From Methylobacterium aquaticum (GTDB lineage Bacteria > Pseudomonadota > Alphaproteobacteria > Rhizobiales > Beijerinckiaceae): 64,000 nt of DNA. This document shows positions 46,748 to 54,205 of the stretch, piece by piece (the first letter of the stretch is position 1; every line of letters starts with the position of its first letter). The DNA lies in assembly GCF_016804325.1 (NCBI RefSeq), contig NZ_CP043627.1:3671001-3735000 (forward strand), given 5' to 3'. A program made the translations under genes and the position numbers. The notes beneath the pieces were generated by a model. That model saw only the letters and a program-made list of their open reading frames with translations. It had not been told where the DNA came from and did not search any database.

Positions 46748-48118
46748 TCAGCCAGCCCGCTTGATCGGGAACGATTCGAGGTATTCCTTCGGCTTTGCCG
46801 GGTCGAAGGTCTTGCCCATCACGACGAAGCTCTTGGTGGTCGTCTCCGGCGGCGTGAGGCCGTCCTGCCTCATCAGGCGGGCGGCGTCGGTTGCAAGATA
46901 GACTTGTTTTGCCACCGCGGCGTAATCGACGTCGCCCTTGATCTGACCCCAGCGCTTCATCTGGGTCAGGATCCACACCGCGAAGGACTGCCAGGGGAAG
47001 GCGTCGAAATCGACCCGGTCGGGCACCCGGCGCACCTGGCCGAGCCCATCCGCGAAGGTGCCGGTGAGCACCTGCTCGACGACGGTCAGCGGCTGGTTGA
47101 GGTAGTTCGCCGGGGCGATCGCGGCGGCGATCTCCTTGCGGTTGTTCGTGTGCGAGGCGTAGGCCGTCGCCTGGATGATCGCCCGCAGCAAAGCCGCGTA
47201 GGTGTTCGGCGTCTCCTTGACGAAGGCCTCCGAGGCCGCGAAGGCGCAGCACGGGTGGCGGTCCCAGATCTCCTTGGACAGGATGTGGATGAAGCCGACG
47301 CCGTCATAGACCGCACGCTGGTTCACCGGATCGGGGGCGAGGAAGCCGTCGATGTTGTCGGCGCGCAGGTTCGCCACCATGTCGGGCGGCGGCACGGCGC
47401 GGATCTGCACGTCGGTGTCGGGATCGACGCCCGCTTCCGCCAAGTAGTAGCGCAGCAGGTAGTTGTGCATCGAGTAGTCGAAGGGTACGGCGAGCTTGAA
47501 GCCCTTCCAGTCCTTCGGGTTGCGCCGGTCCTTGTGCTTCATCGCCAGGGTGATCGCCTGGCCGTTGACGTTCTCCACCGCCGGCATCGTGTAGGCCTGT
47601 GGCGTGGAGCCGAGACCGAGCGAGATCGCGATCGGCATCGGTGCCAGCATGTGGGCGGCGTCGTATTCCTTGTTCAGGGTCTTGTCGCGGATCACCGCCC
47701 AGCCGGCGGTCTTCACCACCTCGACGTTGAGGCCCTGCTTCTCGTAGAAGCCCATGGGCTTGGCCATGATGATCGGCGTCGCGCAGGTGATCGGGATGAA
47801 GCCGACCTTCAGGTCGGTCTTTTCGGGCTTGGCCCCTTGCGCGAAGGCCTCGGTGACGAGCTTGGTGGGCAAGAACTGGCTCACCGCCGCGAGCGCCGTG
47901 GCGGCGCCGACGCTGCGCAGGAAGGCCCGGCGCTCGGCATCGTGGGGGAAGAGCGCGCGCATCACCGCGCCCTCGACGGCCCGCTCCAGGGCGGCATCGC
48001 CGGTCGGTGCGGCATCCTGCGCTGCATCGTGGGCGGCCTGGCTCGGATGGGCGCCGCAGGAACAGCTGCCGCGGGCGAGGCGGCGTTTGGCATCGAAGGG
48101 ATTGTCGAACAGGGCCAT
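46748..48118 (-). CDS. Cyanate/nitrate-type ABC transporter substrate-binding protein (NrtA/CynA-like)
   Basis: From ATG 48118 the protein has 456 residues. A 60-residue N-terminal extension with CSCGAH at 19-24 precedes a twin-arginine signal (ERRAFLRSVGAATALA, arginines 63-64) and cleavage near AFAQG, so export folded through Tat is likely. The mature part is of the nitrate/bicarbonate/cyanate-binding family (KVGFIPITCATPIIMAKPMGFYEKQGL). An upstream in-frame start at 48169 would overlap the sigma-54 promoter and is rejected. First gene of the cyanate operon. The CSCG motif before the signal is unusual; its role is unknown. Confidence 0.9.
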   Translation of the reverse strand: MALFDNPFDAKRRLARGSCSCGAHPSQAAHDAAQDAAPTGDAALERAVEGAVMRALFPHDAERRAFLRSVGAATALAAVSQFLPTKLVTEAFAQGAKPEKTDLKVGFIPITCATPIIMAKPMGFYEKQGLNVEVVKTAGWAVIRDKTLNKEYDAAHMLAPMPIAISLGLGSTPQAYTMPAVENVNGQAITLAMKHKDRRNPKDWKGFKLAVPFDYSMHNYLLRYYLAEAGVDPDTDVQIRAVPPPDMVANLRADNIDGFLAPDPVNQRAVYDGVGFIHILSKEIWDRHPCCAFAASEAFVKETPNTYAALLRAIIQATAYASHTNNRKEIAAAIAPANYLNQPLTVVEQVLTGTFADGLGQVRRVPDRVDFDAFPWQSFAVWILTQMKRWGQIKGDVDYAAVAKQVYLATDAARLMRQDGLTPPETTTKSFVVMGKTFDPAKPKEYLESFPIKRAG

Positions 48119-48153
48119 CGGCGCCTCGCGCGGTTCGGGACGCAAAAGGATGG

Positions 48154-48168
48154 GCAAGCGGCGTGCCA
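48154..48168 (-). promoter_or_regulatory. Sigma-54 (-24/-12) promoter of the cyanate operon
   Basis: Read on the minus strand, TGGCAC-GCCGC-TTGC matches the sigma-54 consensus TGGCAC-N5-TTGC exactly, with T preceding it. It lies 36 bases upstream of the binding-protein ATG. The divergent gene encodes a sigma-54 activator, which makes the assignment strong. Confidence 0.88.
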
Positions 48169-48194
48169 ATCCGGCCGATCATGAAAAATCGTTC

Positions 48195-48222
48195 TGCACC
48201 AATGGCTTGTATCGATGGTGCA
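48195..48222. promoter_or_regulatory. Inverted repeat TGCACCA/TGGTGCA between promoter and activator sites
   Basis: Seven-base arms at 48195-48201 and 48216-48222 flank 14 bases. On the minus strand the middle contains ACAAGCCATTG, a weak resemblance to an IHF site, which would be well placed to bend DNA between the activator sites and the sigma-54 promoter. Functional assignment is tentative. Confidence 0.35.
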
Positions 48223-48227
48223 AAGTT

Positions 48228-48277
48228 ACGAGATCTCGTGTAAAACGAAATCTCGTAGCGCGTCGACGAGATCTCGT
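48228..48277. promoter_or_regulatory. Three palindromic activator sites ACGAGATCTCGT
   Basis: ACGAGATCTCGT, a perfect 12-base palindrome, occurs at 48228-48239 and 48266-48277, with a one-base variant ACGAAATCTCGT at 48245-48256. Spacings are 17 and 21 bases start to start. They lie 60-123 bases upstream of the sigma-54 promoter, a typical enhancer position. The third copy ends one base before the activator ATG, so binding could also limit activator expression. Confidence 0.8.
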
Positions 48278-48278
48278 G

Positions 48279-50197
48279 ATGTTCGACCCGAGCCTGGAGA
48301 GGGCTGTCGATCCTGCCCGGCCGAGCCGCTTCGGAGCGGTCTTCGAGGCCGGCGCCGAGGCCATGCTGGTGCTCGACCCAGATGCCGACCGGATCGTCGC
48401 CGCCAACGCCGCCGCGGCGCGCCTCCTCGGCCAGGCACGGGATGCACTGGTCGGGATGGCGGCGAGTACGCTGCATCCAGGTCAGTTGCCGGCCTTGATC
48501 GTGTTCACGCAGGGCGTCCAGGCCAAGGGCCGCTGGTGGACCCACACGCTCACGCCCCGGCACGGGGCCGGCCGCGCCCTCTCGATCGAGACCGTCGGCA
48601 CGGTCCTGCCGGACCGGCTCGTCCTGTTCACCCTGTTCGACCTCGACGAGCGCCGCCAGCGCCAGGTCGACCGCGAGGCCGACCGCCACATGCGCGCCGG
48701 CCTCTCGGAATGGCAGCGGATGGAGCGGATCTTTCGCGACATCGAGCGCGAGAACCAGCTGATCCTGCGCGCGGCGGGGGAGGGCATCTACGGCGTCAAT
48801 GCCGAGGGGGTGACGACCTTCGTCAACCCGGCCGCCGAGCGCATGCTCGGCTGGTCCGCCGCCGACCTCGTCGGCCGGGACATGCACGCCGCCGTGCACC
48901 ACACCCACCCGGACGGCTGCCACTACCCCACCGGGACTGCCCGATCTACGCCGCCTTCCGGGACGGCGCGGTGCATCAGGTCGACGACGAGGTGTTCTGG
49001 CGCCGCGACGGCACCTCGTTCCCTGTCGAGTACACCTCGACGCCGATCCGCGACCGCGGCGCGCTCGTCGGCGCCGTGATCGTGTTTCGCGACGTCAGCC
49101 AGCGCCGCGAGGCGGACGAGCGCCTGCGCCACGCGCTCGCCGAGGTCGTGTCCCTGCGCGAGCGCCTGGAGCTCGAGAACGCCTACCTCAAGGAGGAGAT
49201 CCGGGCCGGCAGCCATCACCAGGGCATCATCGGGCAGAGTCCGGCCATCGAGGCGATCCGGCGCCAGATCGACCTCGTCGCCAGCACCGACGCCACGGTG
49301 CTGGTCACCGGCGAATCCGGCACCGGCAAGGAACTGATCGCCCGCGCGATCCACGAGGCGAGCCGCCGCCGCGGCCGCCCGCTGATCCGGGTGAACTGCG
49401 CCGCGGTGCCGCGCGAATTGTTCGAGAGCGAGTTCTTCGGCCATGCCCGCGGCGCCTTCACGGGGGCGTTGCGCGACCGCGTCGGGCGGTTCGAGCTGGC
49501 GGACGGCGGCACGCTGTTCCTCGACGAGGTCGGCGAGATCCCCCTCGATCTTCAGGGCAAGCTCCTGCGGGTGCTCCAGGAGCGCTCGTTCGAGCGCGTC
49601 GGCGAGGAACGCACCCGCGCGGTCGACGTGCGCCTCGTCGCGGCCACGAACCGCGACCTGAAGGAGGAGGTCCGCCAGGGCCGCTTCCGCGGCGACCTCT
49701 ACTTCCGCCTCAACGTCTTCCCGATCGGCGCGACACCCTTGCGCGAGCGGCCGGAGGACATCCCCCTCATCGCCCGGCACATGCTCACCGGCGCCGCCCA
49801 CCGCCTCGGCGTGCCCGAGCCCCGCCTGACGGAGGGCGATGTCCGCCGCCTCATCCGCTACGGCTGGCCCGGCAACGTGCGCGAATTGGAGAACGTGATC
49901 GAGCGCGGCGTCATCCTGGCCCAGCGCGGGCGCCTGCGCCTCGACCTGTCGGAGGGGGAGGCCGAGGAGGCCGCCCCGGGCGAGGCTGCCGCCCGGCCCG
50001 ATCACTCCGCCGCCGCGTCCGGTCACCGTCCGCGCAGCGAGGCAGAGCGGCGCGCCCGCGACCGGGCCGAGATCGTCGAGGCGCTGGCCCTGTGCGGCGG
50101 CAGGGTATTCGGGCCGGGCGGCGCCGCCGAACTGCTCGGCATTCGCCCGACGACGCTTGCATCCCGCATCAAATCCCACGGTATCAAGAAGCCCTGA
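48279..50197 (+). CDS. Sigma-54-dependent transcriptional activator with PAS domains (one frameshift)
   Basis: The repaired protein has about 640 residues. Two PAS-like domains come first; the second contains HHTHPDG, then [11 protein letters not shown]. The AAA+ domain has Walker A GESGTGKE near 344, GAFTGA near 390 for sigma-54 contact, and [10 protein letters not shown] Fis-type HTH closes the protein ([23 protein letters not shown]). There is no receiver domain, so it senses its signal through PAS rather than by phosphorylation. One C is missing in the run at 48926-48929, splitting the frame. ATG 48279 (or GTG 48276) follows the third palindrome with no strong ribosome binding site. It is divergent from the cyanate operon and its probable activator. 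Confidence 0.87.
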
Positions 50198-50357
50198 TGG
50201 CCGGACGATCCGGAGCCGCCGGGGTCATTGCAGCTAGAGCCCGTTGCCTAAGCCAGACCGGGAGCTGCAACGACGGCGTGATGACGCGTGAGCGTCGCGA
50301 CAGTGTGGGTCGACCTCGAAGTGGGACCCCACCCGGACGACGATTTATGATTTTAAA

Positions 50358-50915
50358 TCAAACATTTAAGATATATTTGCGACGGGGATCCGCTTCAGTG
50401 CTGATACACAGGCGCACGAGGAGGTGCGGCGCAGCGCCCGCATCGACGCCCTGTTCAACCACCTCGTCGAGTCCTTCCGGGCCTACTGCTCGCGATAGGG
50501 CGCGGATTTGCGCGGGACCGGCCGGCGAACTGGCGGAGGCGAGATGATCGATGCGGCGGCACAGCCGCATGCCGGCCAGCGTTCCGGCGGATCGGCCTCG
50601 ATCCTTCAGAAGCGCCGATGCGCCATGTCGGAAGCCGCTCCAGCGGTGCCGGCCCCCATGCCAGGCCAAGCCACGGTGCCAGCCATCGTGATGGCGGTAG
50701 TGCCAGTGGTAGCCGCCCCGGCGGTGGTAGCCGAAGCGGGGATAGCCAGGCCCGTAGACGAACGGGCGATACGCGTAGGGCCGCCAATTCGGTCGGCACC
50801 AGCCATCATAGACGCGGTGGAAGCCAGGACCGCATCCGTCGCGGGCCTCCGCAGCGGGTGCGGTGAGCAGCATGCCGGACGCCAGGGCGATGGACATGAC
50901 GAGCTTGCGGATCAT
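50358..50915 (-). CDS. Small secreted GCG/CRPN-type protein, uncertain C terminus
   Basis: ATG 50915 opens a signal peptide (IRKLVMSIALASGMLLTAPAAEA) followed by DGCGPGFHRVYDGWCRPNWRPY, the GCG...CRPN motif known from small Methylobacterium proteins, and a His/Tyr/Gly/Arg-rich segment (YHRRGGYHWHYRHH). Beyond about residue 100 the composition changes and the frame runs antisense to a LysR remnant, so the genuine C terminus is probably earlier, perhaps with a frame error near 50610-50640. Function is unknown; export and possible metal binding by the His-rich part are inferences. Confidence 0.65.
   Translation of the reverse strand: MIRKLVMSIALASGMLLTAPAAEARDGCGPGFHRVYDGWCRPNWRPYAYRPFVYGPGYPRFGYHRRGGYHWHYRHHDGWHRGLAWHGGRHRWSGFRHGASALLKDRGRSAGTLAGMRLCRRIDHLASASSPAGPAQIRALSRAVGPEGLDEVVEQGVDAGAAPHLLVRLCISTEADPRRKYILNV
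50403..50498 (+). pseudogene. LysR-family regulator remnant (last 31 codons)
   Basis: Without any start codon, the plus strand reads DTQAHEEVRRSARIDALFNH then LVESFRAYCSR and a TAG stop. This is the usual tail of a LysR regulator (an H-x-x-RRSARI-x-ALF-x-HL-type helix). No upstream part remains. It probably marks a deleted regulator gene. Confidence 0.55.
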
Positions 50916-50975
50916 GGCGCGCTCCATGGGCGTCCGGCGGGAGGCCGGACGTCGCGGGTCACAGGAGGGGTGGGT

Positions 50976-51239
50976 TCAGTTCGGCCAGCAGCGGCGGCCG
51001 TAGGGACCGATGTGGAAGCCTGCCGGGCATGACACCCCGCGGACGTAGCCGCCCCACTGGCCGCCCGGACGGCAGTAGCCGTAGATGCCCCGGTGGGCGT
51101 AAGGCCCGTATCCGCCGTAGACCTGGATGATCTGGGGCCCGTCGGCCCCGTCGGACACCGCGTCCTGGACCAGCGGCATGGCGGTGGCCGGCACCGCGAG
51201 GGCGGCAATCAATACAGCGGGGGCGAGGACCTTCAGCAT
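50976..51239 (-). CDS. Small secreted cysteine/glycine-rich protein, paralogue of its neighbour
   Basis: The 87-residue protein starts at ATG 51239 with AAGGAG upstream and has a signal peptide ending PATAMP. The C terminus reads SCPAGFHIGPYGRRCWPN, a variant of the GCGPGFH...CRPN motif of the next gene downstream on the same strand. Two further cysteine/glycine motifs (GYCRPGGQWGGYVRG) precede it. The IS630 element begins about 110 bases upstream and may have displaced its promoter. Function unknown. Confidence 0.75.
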   Translation of the reverse strand: MLKVLAPAVLIAALAVPATAMPLVQDAVSDGADGPQIIQVYGGYGPYAHRGIYGYCRPGGQWGGYVRGVSCPAGFHIGPYGRRCWPN

Positions 51240-51357
51240 CGGGAATCTCCTTCTCGAATGGAACGGCACGGTGCCGCCCCGTCCCGGCGGCGGTCGTGCC
51301 GCATCGGTCGAGTGAAGGTTCGCCCTCGCAGTCATCCCACGTGTTATACCAACGGCC

Positions 51358-51933
51358 CTAAAGTTTGACCTGTGCCCAGTCCCGCGCGGTGATGGAGGTG
51401 ACGAGGTCTGGGTCGTTGGTGAAGAAGTTCCAGGCGTCGCAGCAGGCGTCGACGATCTGCTGGTAGGTGCGGTAGACCCGGTGGGCGAGCTTGTTCTGGC
51501 GCAGGTACTGCCAGACCAACTCGATCGGGTTCAGCTCTGGAGACGAGGCCGGCAAGTGTAGCAACGTGATGTTGTCCGGCACCACCAGGCCGCGCGGGCG
51601 AGGCTTCTTGGCGGTGCCGTGATAGCCAGCCCCGTCCAGCACCAGGATCGCGTGCGCGCCGGGCGCCACCTGCCGGCTGATCTCGGCCAGATGCAGCGAC
51701 ATCATCGCGGTGTTGACCGTCGGCAGCACCAGAGCCGCGCTGGTGCCCCGCGCCGGGCAGGCCGCTCCGAACAGGTATGTCCACTTGTAGCGCTGGTCGC
51801 GCGGCGCTCGCGGGCGTGTCCCCTTGCGCGCCCAGACCCGCGTCAGCGTGCCCTGCTGGCCGACGCGGGCCTCGTCCTGGAACCAGATCTCGAGCGGCTT
51901 GCCGTGGGCGGTCTCGGGGAGGAGTTCCGTCAC
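51358..51933 (-). CDS. IS630-family transposase, catalytic part (second frame)
   Basis: This frame encodes the DDE domain: WFQDEARVGQQGTLTRVWA with the first aspartate, ILVLDGAGYHGT with the second and LPASSPELNPIELVWQYLR with the last acidic residue. These are hallmarks of IS630/Tc1 transposases. It is probably made as a fusion with the upstream frame by -1 slippage on the six-base A run (minus strand) at 51948-51953. Confidence 0.85.
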   Translation of the reverse strand: MTELLPETAHGKPLEIWFQDEARVGQQGTLTRVWARKGTRPRAPRDQRYKWTYLFGAACPARGTSAALVLPTVNTAMMSLHLAEISRQVAPGAHAILVLDGAGYHGTAKKPRPRGLVVPDNITLLHLPASSPELNPIELVWQYLRQNKLAHRVYRTYQQIVDACCDAWNFFTNDPDLVTSITARDWAQVKL

Positions 51934-52439
51934 CCGCGAGGCGAAGGTTTTTTAAAAGCCTCCTGTGCCGCCTCGTCGGCCTTGGGATGCTGCGGGCGCA
52001 CCGAGAGCCGCACGAAGCCGAGCTTGGCCAAGTGCTTGCCGACCGTACGCTCGTGCATCTCGACCCCGAACAGCTCCCTGATGCGCGCCTGCAGGTCGAC
52101 CCGGCGCCAGCGCACCACGCCATCCGTGTCCACGTCCGGCCCCGCCTCGACCAGGGCGGCGAGTTGCTGCATCTGCTCGGGCGTCAGCTTGGCGGCGCGG
52201 CCCGGCGCCTTACGGTCGCGCAGACCCGCCAGACCCTCGGCGTTGTAGCGATGCACCCAGTCGCGCAGGGTCTGGCGGTCCATCCCACAGGAGCGGGCCG
52301 CTCTGGTGCGGTCGGCGCCCTCCAGCACCAGAGCGAGCGCCAGCATCCGACGGGCCGCCGGAATGCTCGGTGCCTTGGAGGAGGCCGCGCGCAACTCCTC
52401 GGCGGTCAAATCCGTGCGGGTGATAGCGATCCCGGCCAT
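51930..52439 (-). CDS. IS630-family transposase, DNA-binding part (first frame)
   Basis: The N-terminal part contains paired helix-turn-helix segments (AARSCGMDRQTLRDWVHRYNAEGLAGLRD) and a second winged-helix region ending VGKHLAKLGFVRLSVRPQHPKA. It ends shortly after a TTTTAAAAAA stretch (minus strand) where -1 frameshifting would join it to the catalytic frame. Such slippage is known for several IS630 members; a sequencing error would look the same. Confidence 0.82.
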   Translation of the reverse strand: MAGIAITRTDLTAEELRAASSKAPSIPAARRMLALALVLEGADRTRAARSCGMDRQTLRDWVHRYNAEGLAGLRDRKAPGRAAKLTPEQMQQLAALVEAGPDVDTDGVVRWRRVDLQARIRELFGVEMHERTVGKHLAKLGFVRLSVRPQHPKADEAAQEAFKKPSPRG

Positions 52440-52553
52440 GGCGATCTCTCCTGATCCGGCAACCGAATCAGAAGCCAAGCCGCGGCGCAACACGCCGAGT
52501 CACACTCACCGGCCGTTGGTATGAGCTCCGAAGGGGCTCAGGAAGCCCGAAGG

Positions 52554-52660
52554 GCGAGGGTGAGGGGGTGTTTCCGAAGGAGCCTCATCCGGAAACACCC
52601 CCTCACCCTCGCTCCGGCTTTCGCCTCCGCTCACTTCATCGACGACAAGGTCGATGAAGT
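52554..52660. repeat. Two adjacent long palindromes
   Basis: Arms of 23 perfectly paired bases at 52554-52576 and 52590-52612 surround a 13-base loop. A second palindrome has 11-base arms at 52633-52643 and 52650-52660 around GACAAG. Together with the palindrome interrupted by the IS4 element just beyond, they form a mosaic like BIME/REP clusters. No protein is encoded. Confidence 0.8.
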
Positions 52661-52677
52661 CCTCTCCCCGCCCGCGG

Positions 52678-53961
52678 CAGGGCTGTCCGGGGAAAATTTG
52701 GGTCTGGGTGCATGCCCTGCCACGCCGGAGGTGATCCGGGAGTTGTCCGGTTGTCGAGACACGAACATCCGGGCAGGACATGCACCCCAGCGATACCCGC
52801 TTCGCCCAGCTGCTGGAAGGCCTCGATCGCCAGCAGATCGCCCAAAGCGTCGCGCGCCACGGCGCCGACGCCTACGACAAGTGCTTCTCCTCCTGGGATC
52901 ACCTGCTGGCCCTGATCTTCGCCCAGCTCAGCCCCGCCGCCAGCTTGCGCGCCCTGGAGGTCGCCTGGAACGCTCACGCCGCGGCCCATCCCCAGCTCGG
53001 CACCGGGCGGCTGCATCGCTCGACCCTCTCGGATGCCAACCAGCGCCGCCCCCTGGCGGTGTTCACCGAGACCTTCGCCCGCCTGGTCGGCCAACTCGAC
53101 CGTCGCCTGCGCCGCGACGGACGCACCTTGCTGCGCCTGATCGATGCCACCCCGATCCCGCTCGGCGCCCTGCACGGCTGGGCCCGCTCGAACGGCCGCA
53201 TCCGCGGGATGAAGCTGCACCTGGCCTACACACCCGAAACCCACCAGCCCCGCCTGCTCGACCTCACCCCCGCCACCCGCAACGATGCCGAGATCGGCCG
53301 CCGGATCCCGCTGGAGCGCGGCGCCACATACGTCTTCGACAAGGGCTATTGCCACTACGGCTGGTGGAGCGCCATCGCCGAGGCCCAGGCGACGTTCGTC
53401 ACCCGACCCAAGACCAACATGCGCCTGCGCGTGCGCACCGGCCGTCCCCTGCCGCCCGAGCCCGAGCGGGAGGGCGACGGCTTCACGCTGCTGGCCGATC
53501 ACGAGGTCGCCCTGGCCAGCAAGGGCGACTCGCGCCTGGGCATGGGCCTGCGCCGGATCCAGTTGCGCCGCCACGAGGGCGGAGCACGCCTGACGCTGGT
53601 GACCAACGACCTGACCCGTCCCGCCACCCAGATCGCCGCCCTCTACAAGACGCGCTGGCAGATCGAGCTGTTGTTCCGCTGGCTCAAGCAGCACCTGGCG
53701 ATCCGCCGCTTCCTGGGCCACAGCGAGGAAGCCGTGCGCCTGCAGTTGGTGGCGGCGATGATCACCTTCGCGCTGCTGCGCCTGGCGCTGCGCCGCCACT
53801 GCCCGCGCGTGCCGATCCTGCGCTTCGTCGACCTGCCGCGACAGGGCTTGTTCGAGCCGCAGACCTGGGCCGAGGTCCGGGCCCTGCTATCGCCAAGACC
53901 GACCGCAACCAGGCGCAGAAGGAGGACGGCCCATGCCTCCTAACTTCCCCGGACAGCCCTG
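52678..53961 (+). mobile_element. IS4-family insertion sequence (1284 bp)
   Basis: Inverted ends CAGGGCTGTCCGGGGAA at 52678-52694 and its complement at 53945-53961 enclose one transposase gene. CGCCCGCGG is repeated directly outside both ends (52669-52677 and 53962-53970), a nine-base target duplication. Removing the element and one copy restores a perfect palindrome, CCTCTCCCCGC-CC-GCGGGGAGAGG, so the element inserted into the centre of a hairpin sequence. Confidence 0.88.
52780..53943 (+). CDS. IS4-family transposase
   Basis: The 387-residue DDE transposase has an N-terminal domain with CFSSWDHLLALIFAQLS, the first catalytic aspartate in LRLIDATPIPLG, the second in YVFDKGYCHYGWW, and the IS4 signature Y-2-R-3-E-6-K in YKTRWQIELLFRWLKQHL. 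The frame is intact. ATG 52780 gives the usual N terminus. It is the only gene of the element and could be active. Confidence 0.93.
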   Translation: MHPSDTRFAQLLEGLDRQQIAQSVARHGADAYDKCFSSWDHLLALIFAQLSPAASLRALEVAWNAHAAAHPQLGTGRLHRSTLSDANQRRPLAVFTETFARLVGQLDRRLRRDGRTLLRLIDATPIPLGALHGWARSNGRIRGMKLHLAYTPETHQPRLLDLTPATRNDAEIGRRIPLERGATYVFDKGYCHYGWWSAIAEAQATFVTRPKTNMRLRVRTGRPLPPEPEREGDGFTLLADHEVALASKGDSRLGMGLRRIQLRRHEGGARLTLVTNDLTRPATQIAALYKTRWQIELLFRWLKQHLAIRRFLGHSEEAVRLQLVAAMITFALLRLALRRHCPRVPILRFVDLPRQGLFEPQTWAEVRALLSPRPTATRRRRRTAHAS

Positions 53962-54101
53962 CGCCCGCGGGGAGAGGGAATTTCCTGCGCCTCGTCTTTC
54001 CCCGGACAGCCCTGCGCTCCCGGCGAGAGAAAAAACCCGCGCCTCTTCTTTTCCAGCATAACCCTGCCGCGCGAAGGATGAGAAAGCCTGACGCCTCGTC
54101 T
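53945..54101. repeat. Degenerate ~52-base tandem repeat
   Basis: Three successive units of about 52 bases begin at roughly 53945, 53998 and 54050. Each starts with TTTCC(CC)GGA-type sequence, has CCCTGC in the middle and ends CGCCTCGTC or CGCCTCTTC. The first unit coincides with the right end of the IS4 element, the others lie outside it. No coding function is seen. Confidence 0.5.
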
Positions 54102-54205
54102 TTCCTCGAACCGCCCACCCGCCGAAGACTCTCGGATCGAGCGTTTAGGGTTTCCTTAACCACGACCCGCGATGGTTCGCTCACATGAACACCGAGGAGA
54201 TCGGG

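Larger units (their letters stand above)
51349..52519 (-). mobile_element. IS630-family insertion sequence (1171 bp)
   Basis: The ends CCAACGGCC at 51349 and GGCCGTTGG at 52519 are inverted, and each is flanked by TA (51347-51348 and 52520-52521), the target duplication expected of IS630/Tc1 elements. Two overlapping reading frames encode the transposase. The element sits upstream of the small secreted-protein gene. Confidence 0.88.

Noticed and set aside
48118..48169. Upstream start (48169) for the cyanate-binding protein
   Set aside because: It would lie inside the sigma-54 promoter (48154-48168) and upstream of the expected transcription start; ATG 48118 fits better.
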